Source: Alnus glutinosa
Taxonomy: Eukaryota; Streptophyta; Magnoliopsida; Fagales; Betulaceae
Direction: 5' to 3'
NCBI RefSeq assembly: GCF_958979055.1
Contig: NC_084886.1
Location: 52,373,102 to 52,437,101, forward strand
Length of the DNA: 64,000 nt
A program made the position numbers and the translations under genes. This document shows positions 46,116 to 58,033 of this stretch, piece after piece (within the stretch, counting starts at the first letter, position 1; every line of letters starts with the position of its first letter). The notes beneath the pieces are model-generated. The model was not told where the DNA came from. It saw nothing but the letters and a program-made list of their open reading frames with translations, and ran no database searches.

Positions 46116-46700
46116 TCATTTGCATGCCAAATTCTGGATAGCTTTTATCTTGGTATTAAGCTCCATGGTGCAATTCATTTCAGCGGACTTCTTCTTCTTG
46201 AAAATAAAGAACAAGTGTATCTTCCCACTCAATTTGGCACGGCTGCTAAGCTGCAAAATCCCGGAATCGATGTCACTGCGCAAGTGAGAATTCGTTGATG
46301 CCTTGCCGGAACTCGCTGTCACTGTGACATTAAGCTTCTTGGTTGATCGGAACCTTGCGCGTTCCTTACTTATAGCGCCCTCTCCAATCTCAGTACCCCT
46401 GTAGGAAATTGTAGCTGTGCTGTTATCGAATTTGAAGTGACCAAAATTGGTGTTTTTGACGGTAACTTGAGCACTAAGCTTTATGCTAAAGGACGGCGAG
46501 GATGACGAGGAATTCAGGTTGAAACTTTCAACGCTGACCGAACCTAGTCGGAGCTTAGGATTCCGGATGCGCATTACTAGCAGCAAAAAGAGCACTGTTG
46601 TTACCGTTTGTGATATGACCCCGGCAACTATGAATGCCAAGCACTTGATGTTTCTTTTCCGACGTGCATCTTGGTTGCCGCCGCTGGTCATCTTAGGCAT
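46116..46700 (-). CDS. LEA_2 / NDR1-HIN1-like protein
   Basis: A single exon of 194 residues with the standard layout of this family: a short basic cytosolic start (QDARRKRNIK), one transmembrane segment (about 20-44, CLAFIVAGVISQTVTTVLFLLLV), the linking motif RIRNPKLRLGSVSVESFNL, and a single extracytoplasmic LEA_2 beta-sandwich domain with VTVKNTNFGHFKF and the ISYRGTEIGEG signature. It ends in NTKIKAIQNLACK. It is close to 'late embryogenesis abundant protein At1g64065-like' proteins. These are plasma-membrane or cell-wall-facing proteins, some induced by pathogens or stress; individual roles are mostly unknown. A TATA box lies ~95 bases upstream. Its ATG could also be the second Met (position 4), which would not change the layout. 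Confidence 0.92.
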   Translation of the reverse strand: MPKMTSGGNQDARRKRNIKCLAFIVAGVISQTVTTVLFLLLVMRIRNPKLRLGSVSVESFNLNSSSSSPSFSIKLSAQVTVKNTNFGHFKFDNSTATISYRGTEIGEGAISKERARFRSTKKLNVTVTASSGKASTNSHLRSDIDSGILQLSSRAKLSGKIHLFFIFKKKKSAEMNCTMELNTKIKAIQNLACK

Positions 46701-46791
46701 TTCACTATATATGGTGTGTCTGGGTTGGATTAAGGATGGAAAAGAGAGCTAAACAGGGAGAAAAGTATGCTATTGGCTGCAGAATGATGTA

Positions 46792-46801
46792 CTTATATAT
46801 A
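46792..46801 (-). promoter_or_regulatory. TATA box of the LEA_2 gene
   Basis: TATATATAAG on the - strand lies ~95 bases before the ATG at 46700. Initiation would be near 46765, leaving a ~65-base leader. Confidence 0.55.
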
Positions 46802-47890
46802 GTGTGATGCAGGACAATCGAATTAGGAAGAAGAATAACACAAGGAGAAAAAGGAAAGAGATTGAGTCACAAAATTCAGAGAAAATTGGTCGAGTCACAC
46901 CACCGAAAAGAAGAGAGAAAAAAGCTAGAAATAGAGCAAAGGCGGAACTATCCCTAGCCTTGGGGTGTGAAAAACTTCTTCTACATTTTATATCTTTTTA
47001 TGAGATGGACCCTCCAAAATTAAATTTTACTCTCAAAATTTTTAATTTTTTAGTTTTGTCCCCCATCTCTTAAAATTATAGTTTTGGCCTCGAAAGAGAG
47101 AAGAGGAAGAAGATGAGTTGCACTTCAAACAAAATATGTTTAGCTATATATTTATCAACTCTGTCTCTATATGAGTAAAATAGTTCACTTAAATAGATTC
47201 AATGACTAAACCCTAACCGTAACCCTAACTATTTGGCTAAGTTTAGACCAAGCTCATTCTTAAATTACAAAATAACACCTTAACTCTTTAAAAAATTAAA
47301 TAAAACATAAAACTAAATACTAGTAATCCAATTAACTAATAAAATCTAAATAACAAAAATTGGAAGACTCAATGATTTTTGTCGCAGCCTGCAGCATAGT
47401 GTTGTGCTTATGTTGTAATTAATGAAAGGCCTACGTATAGTGTTTGCTTATAACTTTTTGAGTAACATTATATATCATATTTTTATTTCACAATGATAAT
47501 ATAGTAATTTCACCCTTATATATATATAATTTTTTGCTTTTTAACAAGAACTAATCCAAGGGCTAATTGCTACTACCACATCAGTATTGCGGGATAAACA
47601 AATATTAATTGTGAGATAAAAATGTAGTCTCTAACATATATCATTTATGAGTAAAAATGTGGGTGGATAATTACTGTTTGCATTCGCTATTCGCACCTAT
47701 CCGCTATCCAAATATACGGATGTGATTAGGAAAAACTATTATCTGCATATGCAGGCACAGTTAGCGATTATTTATGTGGATAGCGAATAATAACCGCATT
47801 TAATAATCGTGCGGATACGGATATCTAAAAATGATAATCACATTATGCAAATGCTAATATTACTAATAACCGCATCCACATCTACAATTT

Positions 47891-47951
<61 letters not shown>

Positions 47952-48864
47952 AAGTACACTCCAAAATAAAACAAACACAAGACAAGCAGCAAAACAAGGA
48001 AAACCATTACAAGCAAACGAGAGAGGTTGATCTATTCCACTAAAAATGGGATAATATAGGGGAAAATTAAAGGAAAACGAAAAAAAAAAATTGAGAATCC
48101 AGTCAGAATAAAACCTAACGTCGTTCCAATAAATCACATGATAGGCAAAGAAGTTGACATTTGAGTGAATTTTCCTAATTAACCTTCTAAAAGAAGAGGA
48201 AGAGATGGAAGAGAGAGTGAGTCTGAATTGAGTCTCTAGCATATTTACTCTCAACTTTTTTAGCCCAATTGTCCAGGCCGTGTCTCTAACATATAGCTAG
48301 GAGCCGATATGATCGATTTGATATAAGATAAACTATATTTTATATGATACAAATTAATGATTATAGAAGCTTCTCTTAAAGGTTGAAAGATGAAGGCTAG
48401 CTTAAACCGGCCGAGTTAGCAAGATGTCCCACTTTTTTTCTGCTTTTGAAAGTCATGTGCTCCATGTTTTTTGCGAAAGAGTGATGAATATGATTAAAGT
48501 GAGAAGCACAGGTTTCAAATATTCGTGGCTGTCACGAGGTGACAAGCTGACTTATTGGTTATGATTGTCACGTTGATATTGTGAGATAGTTGTCAGATAA
48601 AAATATAGTTTGTAAGATTACTCTTAGTGTAACTTGTTAGCACTATGCTATATATAACACAATTGTTTTAGTATTGTACCCTAGTTTTAGACCCAATCTA
48701 TATCAATGGTGTCAACACTCTAGCTGGGATTCAATACTACATGAAATCATCATGTTAGGTGACCTTAACCTAAAAATCTTATAACATGGGAGTATAGAGT
48801 ATGATAAATAAGAAGAAAAAAAATATTAGCCCAAAAAAAAAAACAGAAATTTCATATAAACCGA
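46802..48864. other. Spacer with MITE-like and telomere-like repeats
   Basis: 46939 opens AAAGGCGGAACTATCCCTAGCCTTGGGG, the start of a common plant 'GGCGGAGC' repeat. 47098-47340 contains purine runs, then CCCTAACCGTAACCCTAAC (about 47213-47231), then an AT-rich tail, as at 11880-12120. 47665-47880 is a MITE-like block whose two ends carry inverted phrases (gtggataattactg...gcattcgc; gcaaatgc...ataaccgcatccac). No gene is seen. Confidence 0.45.
47894..47948. repeat. (TA)n microsatellite
   Basis: Uninterrupted TA run of ~55 bases immediately after the MITE-like block. Confidence 0.97.
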
Positions 48865-49050
48865 GCTGTAGGAAATTTTTTACAACTTACGTATAAAAGT
48901 GACATGTGTCATTTAAACATGTGAGAGGCACATGTTTTTTTTTTTATTAATGTTATTAAAATAGCATGTGAGAAGCACATTCTATATATTAGAACAATAT
49001 GTGCCTCTCACATGTCAAGGAACACATGTCCAGTTTGTAGGAAATTTCTA
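48865..49050. repeat. MITE with inverted ends (pair with 51565-51765)
   Basis: The left end (GGAAATTTTTTACAACTTAC, GTGACATGTGTCATTTAAACATGTGAGAGGCACATG) and the right end (CATGTGCCTCTCACATGTCAAGGAACACATGTCCAGTTTGTAGGAAATTTC) are inverse complements with a few differences. The middle is T/A-rich. No coding region. Confidence 0.65.
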
Positions 49051-49588
49051 TCCAAAAATAAATATATAAATATATAAATATATTGGGCAAATATCCTAAA
49101 CAACATAAATTAAACCTTCTTTTGAAGAAGATGTTATATATTTTACTTCTCCACTACTACTACTAAGAGGGATTTTTTTTTTTTGCCATAATTAGCAGGA
49201 GATTCAAAATGTGAGTTAATGTAACTAATCTTTTTCATTTATGAGTTTAGATTTTAAGTTTCCCATCCATGCTATAACACTCTGAAGACCCATTACACCG
49301 AACTCTAGACTAATTAATTTTATAGACAAATGGATTATTATAATTAATACACTACTATCACTCTCTCTCTTTCGTGAAAAATTTAAAAATTATATTTAGA
49401 CCATTAAAAAAAATTATAAATTTTTTTTTTTTTTACAATAGTACTTAAGGTAAATCTAATTACGTCTCATTGACTAGAAATAAATTCTTTCCTTCAAATT
49501 GCCTAGAAAGAAAATTTTTTAATACAGGACTCACATGTTTTTAGGGCACGTGGTTTTCATATGCATTATTTGAAAATTATATGGTATT

Positions 49589-50019
49589 TGTTAGGATAGA
49601 TTTTGGTACAGTGGCACAAGCTTTTGTAAAGTCCTTCATTCTCTCATGCAAAACAATAAATATCAAAGAAACTTACTGGGGTGCCAATCAGACCCACTTC
49701 GATGCCTAAGTCAGTCTTTTTGGAGAGAATTCAGATCAAATATGTATCATAATAAAATCATCTGAAGAATACCTGGTAGTTTGCACCTATTTATAGATAT
49801 GACTTCAACTGTTTACTCCATATAAAGTGGAAACCGATTCCATGACTCTGAGATTTCTTCCCTGCTTACCCGAAATTCGTACAGTTCAAGTATCTCAGGA
49901 TTTGATGTTTCCGGGATATATACTTGACTTATTGTGAAACTGTTTCTTGATGGGCCTTAGTTAAATGGGCTTGTGACAATTAAATAAGCCCATTTACTAA
50001 TTGTTGAGAATATTTTTCA
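49589..50019. mobile_element. LTR-like fossil segment
   Basis: It opens TGTTAGGATAG and includes 'cgatgcctaagtcagtc' and a 'cctatttataga' TATA-like phrase, in the same order as in the solo LTR at 43676-44207. It reads as an old LTR of a related family, without an internal region. The right end is uncertain (TTTTTCA near 50019) and I did not find a matching flanking repeat. Confidence 0.45.
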
Positions 50020-50759
50020 TCGGTCTTAAAATAGATGTAAATTTAATAAATTGAATTAAATAAATTTCATTTAAAAAAAAAAACTTTGTTGGAGATTTAA
50101 TATAGAGAAAGGACGTGGGGGTTCGATATGCAAGATGGGGAGGTCAAGGTCGGTCGTGATATGTTTAAGTGGTATGACCAGGAAAATGGGCTAGGCTTTT
50201 TTTTATCATATGGTGTTGGGCTTTCCATTTTCACTCCAATAGTACTACATCGAGTCCTCCGCTGAACCAAATCATGAGAGGTAGGTGATGACTCTTATGA
50301 GCACTTGGGCTAAAGTTCAAACTGGCCGATTTTCCACAAGCCAAGCTGAGGATGGAGATCTACACAAATGTTAAAGAATTTTTATAGGGCCTATTTGCCT
50401 TAAAAGGTTTCGGGCAATTCGTCTAAGAGCTCTTTCACACATTTTCTACATGAATTGCTAGCTAACAATTCGAAAAAAAAAAAAAAAAAAATTGGTGGGA
50501 AGCTAGATTTAACTCGATCTTATATATATTACGAGTGAATATTGATATTATCAAATAGTCGTTATCATCATGTATAAGCTGATCATTATGAACCCTCATG
50601 CAGATGGAATATAAGTAGCGTTTGTCCTCTTGTTTGTATATTGCAAATTAATGCATTGTAGAGTCACGGATTGCACACCTATGGAATTCACTTCACAGCT
50701 CCTTGTCAAAGTATGGGTTTGGCCAAAGTTTCTTTATGCAAAAGCTGGACCAAATACTC

Positions 50760-50761
<2 letters not shown>

Positions 50762-50799
<38 letters not shown>
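50762..50799. repeat. (GA)n microsatellite
   Basis: Uninterrupted GA run of ~38 bases. Confidence 0.97.
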
Positions 50800-50801
<2 letters not shown>

Positions 50802-51564
50802 AGTGAACTCGTGAATTAGGAAGGGCAGGGGATTAATGGGTTTTGTCTACTGCGGAGAGCGAATCCCACCAACTTGATCCAATCACTTCCCACTAAAATA
50901 TTATATATATATATATGTCATCAATCTCTTACGTACCCAATTATAAGATAAAGAAAGTGTAGTCATTCACATGATTCCCTCCCACCAATTTGACAAAATA
51001 ATGCCAACTCTAAAAGTTTAACTTAAGAATCAATAATTCATATTCTCTTTGATGTTAACTGTGATCCTTTGTCATTTAGTTGTTCATCAAACTCCTTAAT
51101 TCAATCCTTCCCGTTGGATCTCAACTCAACTGCATGCATTGTTATGGGTTAATTTACGCGGTGGTTGATTAATTACTAGCCATATTTGACTAGAGCAAAT
51201 ATATATTCACAAAGTGAAAACTATTAACAATCTTTATGGATCTTTGTACAAATTTATGTCAAATATAAAAGTGTGTAATTAATTATTTGGGTTGGTTCAG
51301 TCTTAGAGGCCGTTCACTACTAGGGCTACATCTTTTATTATTGTATTGAGTAGTCTATGTAAAACTGAGTAACATACTATATTTATATGGAGATTAATGT
51401 GGCAGGTGAGGTAGACTAGAAAATGTAGGGAATTGATGACAAACCTACAAAGAAACTAAATCATGCATGCTTAACATGGAAAAAATTCTGACAATCTTGA
51501 TCAACTGTAAATAGATCGTTGAGGTACAAAATTGGATGAATTTTTATTTATTTATTTATTTTTT

Positions 51565-51765
51565 CAAATGAATATTTCTTCCAATCAGATTATTAAAATT
51601 GTTATGTATATATCTCTTAGCATGTGAAAGATACATGCTTTTCTAATAGAATTCTTCCAACTTCGTAAATGTTATTAAAAAATAATGGTACTTTTCACAT
51701 ACTCAAGCGACGACACATGACAATTTATAAATTACATTTTAAAAATTTCTTCCAACCCAATTTAG
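51565..51765. repeat. MITE-like element (pair with 48865-49050)
   Basis: Its ends ATATTTCTTCCAATCAGA and AAATTTCTTCCAACCCA are similar, and between them are GCATGTGAAAGATACATGC and CTTTTCACATACTCAAG...CACATGACAATTT. These phrases match the layout of the element at 48865-49050, though more diverged. It lies ~1.2 kb before the ABCG gene. Confidence 0.4.
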
Positions 51766-52790
51766 AGAAAAAAAAAATAAAAAATATATCATATAATTGA
51801 CTATGTTTTTTATACATGCAACTATTATGCACACGTACTTTTTATGTATTATGTATATCTCTGATTTCTAGCATTGATTTTTTTTGTTAAAATTAATTAA
51901 TAGCACAGATGAAAGGTACTTCCGTAGAATCTGTAGAAATTGCTTTACTTGTATAGATATATATGCCAAGACCAAAATTTTTGTACTTAAAATAATAATA
52001 ATAAAAATAAAAGGACCAAAATTGAGAAATGAAAAGAAAAGCTCCTTTGTTAACGAAGGACAAACAACCCATAAGGAAAAAGACAAATAGCAAGAGGTCC
52101 TCTTCTTGGTCGCTTTCTTTGCTAAACCCATGTATTAATCTAAGACGTACGGTACGTCCTTCATGCTTACCGTAACTTTTTACTATAAGTCAATATTGAT
52201 TTAGAATGTGATTTTAAATGTTAAAAGTGTAATTTTAAATTAAATTATTGCCATAATATAATATTTGTGTGTTTTAAACTTTTAATTTGAAAATGCAGAA
52301 AAAAAAAAAATCGTGTTTTTAAATCTCAAACAAGGGAGTATATTTGAAAAAATATATTGTTTTAAAAGATAAGCTGTGATTATAAAGGACAAACCATAAT
52401 TTTACTAAACACTTAATTGACACAATTGTTTAAAAATTGTATTTTAAAATTGCTGTTTTTTAATTTCACTTTTTAAACATCAAATTCAAATGGACCCTTG
52501 GTAGTTTATAAATATTGATAAATAAATAAGAGGGTATAAATGATTAACAAGTTAACTATTATTTAATTAAATTAACATTTTGCTTAATTATAAAATGTCA
52601 TACCAATTTGTAAAAGACTGGTGTAGTACCGAACAACATTCAAATTGAATAATATTCAATTTAAACATGAGGTATGATCTTCAGTCGATTAAGCTACCTC
52701 TTGGGAATCCAATTTTAATATTCAATTTAATCATGATTCTTGGGAAATCAATTTAATAGAACTACTAATTAGACGCATCCCCACAAACTT

Positions 52791-52797
52791 TTTATAG
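52791..52797 (+). promoter_or_regulatory. TATA box of the ABCG gene
   Basis: TTTATAG lies ~140 bases before the ATG at 52933. The transcript start would be near 52820, so the upstream ATG at 52844 would be in the mRNA. Confidence 0.45.
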
Positions 52798-52843
52798 CCC
52801 TCACTTGCTTCCTTATCTTCCACCAACATTTTACTGGAAACTC

Positions 52844-52993
52844 ATGGAAAGTATCATCAACAGCATATCTCCCCACGCCTCGCTGTATTTGCCCACATTT
52901 GCTCTCTCTCCATCCTTCCCATCACCACTTCCATGGAAGACCAATCACCAAAGCCACCGCCACCGCCACCACGAGCCAAGAGCTACAAGTTAA
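52844..52993 (+). promoter_or_regulatory. Upstream ORF overlapping the ABCG start codon
   Basis: An ATG at 52844 opens a 49-residue frame (starts MESIINSISP, ends HHEPRATS) that ends at 52993, 58 bases past the main ATG and in a different frame. The context of the upstream ATG (ctcATGG) is no worse than that of the main one (tccATGG). If the leader begins at the TATA-predicted site, most scanning ribosomes would meet this frame first. Confidence 0.5.
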
Positions 52994-54741
52994 CAGCCTC
53001 TTCGATCTCCTATACTAAATCAGCCACCGGGTCCATTAATCCTATTGCACCACTGATCTTCCTCTTCAAACCCTGTACCACAACTCCTCCCACATTCATC
53101 CTCCGCGATGTCTCTCTCACTGCCCATCCATCTCAAATCTTGGCCATTGTTGGTCCCAGCGGAGCCGGTAAATCTACTCTCCTTGACATCTTAGCCGCCC
53201 GAACTTCACCCACAAACGGCGCTCTTCTTCTCAACTCTTCCCCTCTCAACCCTTCGTCATTCCGCAAACTCTCCGCCTATGTCCCCCAGCACGATGCATG
53301 CCTTCCATTACTAACTGTGTCCGAGACCTTCGCCTTTGCTGCTCGCCTCCTGGTCCCTAAAACATCCGATATTACCACCATTATCTCCTCTCTTCTCGCC
53401 GAGCTAAGGCTAGGACACTTAGCAAACACCAGGCTGGCGCATGGCCTGTCGGGTGGCGAACGTAGACGAGTCTCGATAGGCATAAGCCTTCTCCATGACC
53501 CTGCAGTTTTACTTCTCGACGAGCCCACATCGGGCCTCGACAGCTCGTCAGCTTTCAACGTAATGCAAACACTTAAATCGATAGCTATTTCGCGCCACCG
53601 CACTGTGATTTTGTCGATACACCAACCAAGCTTCAAGATCCTCTCTACCATTGATAGAATCCTCCTGCTATCCAAAGGGACGGTGGTGCACCATGGCACA
53701 CTTTCTTCACTGCAGTCATTATTGGTCTCGAATGGCTTCACTGTTCCTCCACAGCTCAATGCATTAGAATATTCCATGGAAATACTAAGCCAACTCAATG
53801 AGCTTAAGCCCATCACACCCCCTTCACTCCCTCCATCACCAAATAACTCCACAGCCTCTCCTTGTGATACTGAAGGAAAAAGAATAAGATACAGGAGCTC
53901 TAGAGTCCATGAGATCCTCACCCTTTATAACAGATTTTGGAAGATCGTTTACAGAACCAGACAGCTTCTTTTAACAAACGCATTGGAAGCTCTTGTTGTG
54001 GGTCTGGTTCTTGGAACCATTTACATTGATATTGGTTTTGACAAGCAAGGCATCGAAAAGAGGTTCGGTCTCTTCGCTTTCACTCTCACCTTCCTTCTCT
54101 CTTCCACAACTGAAACCCTTCCAATCTTCATCAATGAAAGGCCAATAATTCTGAGAGAAACTTCAAGTGGGGTTTATAGACTCTCTTCTTATCTAATGGC
54201 TAACACCCTTGTTTTCTTGCCTTACTTGCTCGCAATCGCAATCATATATTCGAGCTCAGTCTATTTCTTGGTGGGTCTTTGTGCTTCATGGCAAGCTTTT
54301 GCATACTTTGTGTTGGTCATATGGGTCATAGTTTTAATGGCAAACTCGTTCGTGCTCTTCTTGAGCTCTCTTGCCCCAAACTACATTGCTGGCACTTCGC
54401 TCGTGACAATACTCTTAGGGGCTTTCTTTCTCTTCTCTGGCTACTTCATCTCCTCAGAGGGTTTACCAAAGTACTGGCTTTTCATGCACTTCCTCTCAAT
54501 GTATAAGTATGCACTAGACGCCCTCCTCATCAATGAGTATTCTTGCCTCGTCTCAAGGTGTTTGATATGGTATGAAGAGAACAAAGAGTGCATGGTGACT
54601 GGAGCCGATGTGTTGCAGAAGAAAGGGCTCCATGAGAGGCAGAAATGGACGAATATTTACATCTTGATTGGTTTCTTTGTGTTTTATCGCGTGCTTTGCT
54701 TGCTGGTTTTGATCAGAAGGGTCTCAAGATCAAAAAGATGA
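52933..54741 (+). CDS. ABCG8: ABCG half-size transporter (ABCG8/ABCG4 type)
   Basis: A single exon encodes 602 residues, the usual length for this subgroup. The nucleotide-binding domain comes first: Walker A GPSGAGKST (74-82), the Q-loop around AYVPQHDACLPLLTV, the signature LSGGERRRVSIG (172-183), Walker B VLLLDEPTSGLD (192-203) and the switch His in SIHQPSFK. About six transmembrane segments follow from residue ~345 (NALEALVVGLVLGTIYIDIGF), with the ABC2 domain and a Cys-containing extracellular loop near the end (YSCLVSRCLIWYEENKECM). Half-size ABCGs dimerise at the plasma membrane and export hydrophobic compounds such as lipids or hormones; the substrate of this subgroup is unknown to me. 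The start has a Pro-rich opening (SPKPPPPPPRAK) as in relatives. The AT5G52860 match rests on sequence and gene order. The reverse open frame 53277-53921 is a shadow. Confidence 0.95.
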   Translation: MEDQSPKPPPPPPRAKSYKLTASSISYTKSATGSINPIAPLIFLFKPCTTTPPTFILRDVSLTAHPSQILAIVGPSGAGKSTLLDILAARTSPTNGALLLNSSPLNPSSFRKLSAYVPQHDACLPLLTVSETFAFAARLLVPKTSDITTIISSLLAELRLGHLANTRLAHGLSGGERRRVSIGISLLHDPAVLLLDEPTSGLDSSSAFNVMQTLKSIAISRHRTVILSIHQPSFKILSTIDRILLLSKGTVVHHGTLSSLQSLLVSNGFTVPPQLNALEYSMEILSQLNELKPITPPSLPPSPNNSTASPCDTEGKRIRYRSSRVHEILTLYNRFWKIVYRTRQLLLTNALEALVVGLVLGTIYIDIGFDKQGIEKRFGLFAFTLTFLLSSTTETLPIFINERPIILRETSSGVYRLSSYLMANTLVFLPYLLAIAIIYSSSVYFLVGLCASWQAFAYFVLVIWVIVLMANSFVLFLSSLAPNYIAGTSLVTILLGAFFLFSGYFISSEGLPKYWLFMHFLSMYKYALDALLINEYSCLVSRCLIWYEENKECMVTGADVLQKKGLHERQKWTNIYILIGFFVFYRVLCLLVLIRRVSRSKR

Positions 54742-57084
<2,343 letters not shown>

Positions 57085-57355
57085 TAATGAAGATGCTGGG
57101 CACCTCGGCAATTTGATAGGCGATATTCGAGTCCTCTTAAGAAGATTTGATTGCTGGTCTTTTGCTCATGTTAAGCGTGAAGGGAATAAGGTTGCCCACT
57201 CCTTAGCCAAATATGCTATTTCTCACCCTCAAAGCCGTGTGTGGTTAAACTCTTTCCCCTCCTGTGTGTTGGGGTTGGTCTCGTCCGAGTCTGATGTGTA
57301 TTTTTCTTCCGTTTAATACATGCCAGCTTCAAAAAAAAAAAAAAAAGAAAAAAAA
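57085..57355 (+). mobile_element. 5'-truncated LINE 3' end with poly(A)
   Basis: The frame 57113-57316 ends in a typical RNase H-type LINE C-terminus: FDCWSFAHVKREGNKVAHSL, then AKYAISHPQSRVWLNSFP. These are the RVT_3 motifs of plant L1 ORF2 (HVKREGNxxAHxLAKxA). The stop is followed by TTTAATACATGCCAGCTTC and a long A-rich tail (57330-57361). The upstream ORF2 parts are missing. The left end is approximate; I saw no clear target repeats. Confidence 0.8.
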
Positions 57356-57429
57356 AAAAAAGAAAAGAAAGAAAGAATAGAAACACAAAACTAACCATAA
57401 ACTCGGACACATTCCAAAAATAATATTAT

Positions 57430-57885
57430 TTTTAAGTCGGTAAAATGGTTAATAGACGATTGGTTAAGTCGGTAAAACGGTTAATAGGTGGTCGGTTAAA
57501 TCGGTTAATATTCGGTTAACATGAGTAATGAAACGACGTCGTTTTGATTTTTTTAAAGGAAAAAAATAGGATCAAATGTTTCGTTTTTACTAAAACGACG
57601 TCGTTTCGTTTTTACTAAAAAGACGTCGTTTCGTTTTATGTCTGTTCGGTTAATCGGTTCGAAATCAAAGGCGGTTCGGTTACCGCTTAAACGGCGGTTC
57701 AGTTCGGTTTGGTTACCGCTTAAAAGGCGGTTCGGCTCGGCTCAGTTACCAAATCAGCTTTCGAAATAAAATTTTATACTGACTACCGAACCAAAAATTA
57801 GTCGGTAAGCGGTTCGGTTCGATAAGTGATCGATAAGCAATAGGCAGTAGGCGGTAGGTGATAGGCAAATAATTTGTCCACCCCT
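57430..57885. repeat. hAT-like MITE rich in CGGTTCGGTT phrases
   Basis: The block repeats CGGTTCGGTTACCGCTTAAA, GGCGGTTCGG and GGTTAATCGGTT in many variants, and ends with AATAATTTGTCCACCCCTATC, the usual end of this repeat class. It carries two perfect 14-bp palindromes AAACGACGTCGTTT (57531-57544, 57593-57606) and a near copy (57619-57631), with a ~26-bp tandem duplication (TTTCGTTTTTACTAAAA...) around the last two. Confidence 0.55.
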
Positions 57886-58033
57886 ATCTGTATCTGCATC
57901 AAGTGCTCACTATTACAAATTACAATCGCAAAAACTAATTGGATTATTATTTTAATTTTCTTTTTTACAGAAATGCTACCTTTCCACTCAGGGTCATTTA
58001 TTTATTTTTTAAATATATACGAAGCATGTGTCA

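Larger units (their letters stand above)
50020..52790. other. Intergenic, AT-rich, ABCG promoter region
   Basis: It contains a (GA)n tract (50762-50799), a short (TA)n near 50904-50917, an A/T run near 50472-50490 and a MITE-like element (51565-51765). No open frame in it looks like a protein. The last few hundred bases are presumably upstream control DNA for the ABCG gene. Confidence 0.5.

Noticed and set aside
52844-52932. N-terminal extension of the ABCG protein
   Set aside because: The upstream ATG is out of frame with the transporter, so it cannot extend it.
53277-53921. 214-codon open frame on the - strand
   Set aside because: It is antisense to the ABC domain of the ABCG gene and has no family features.
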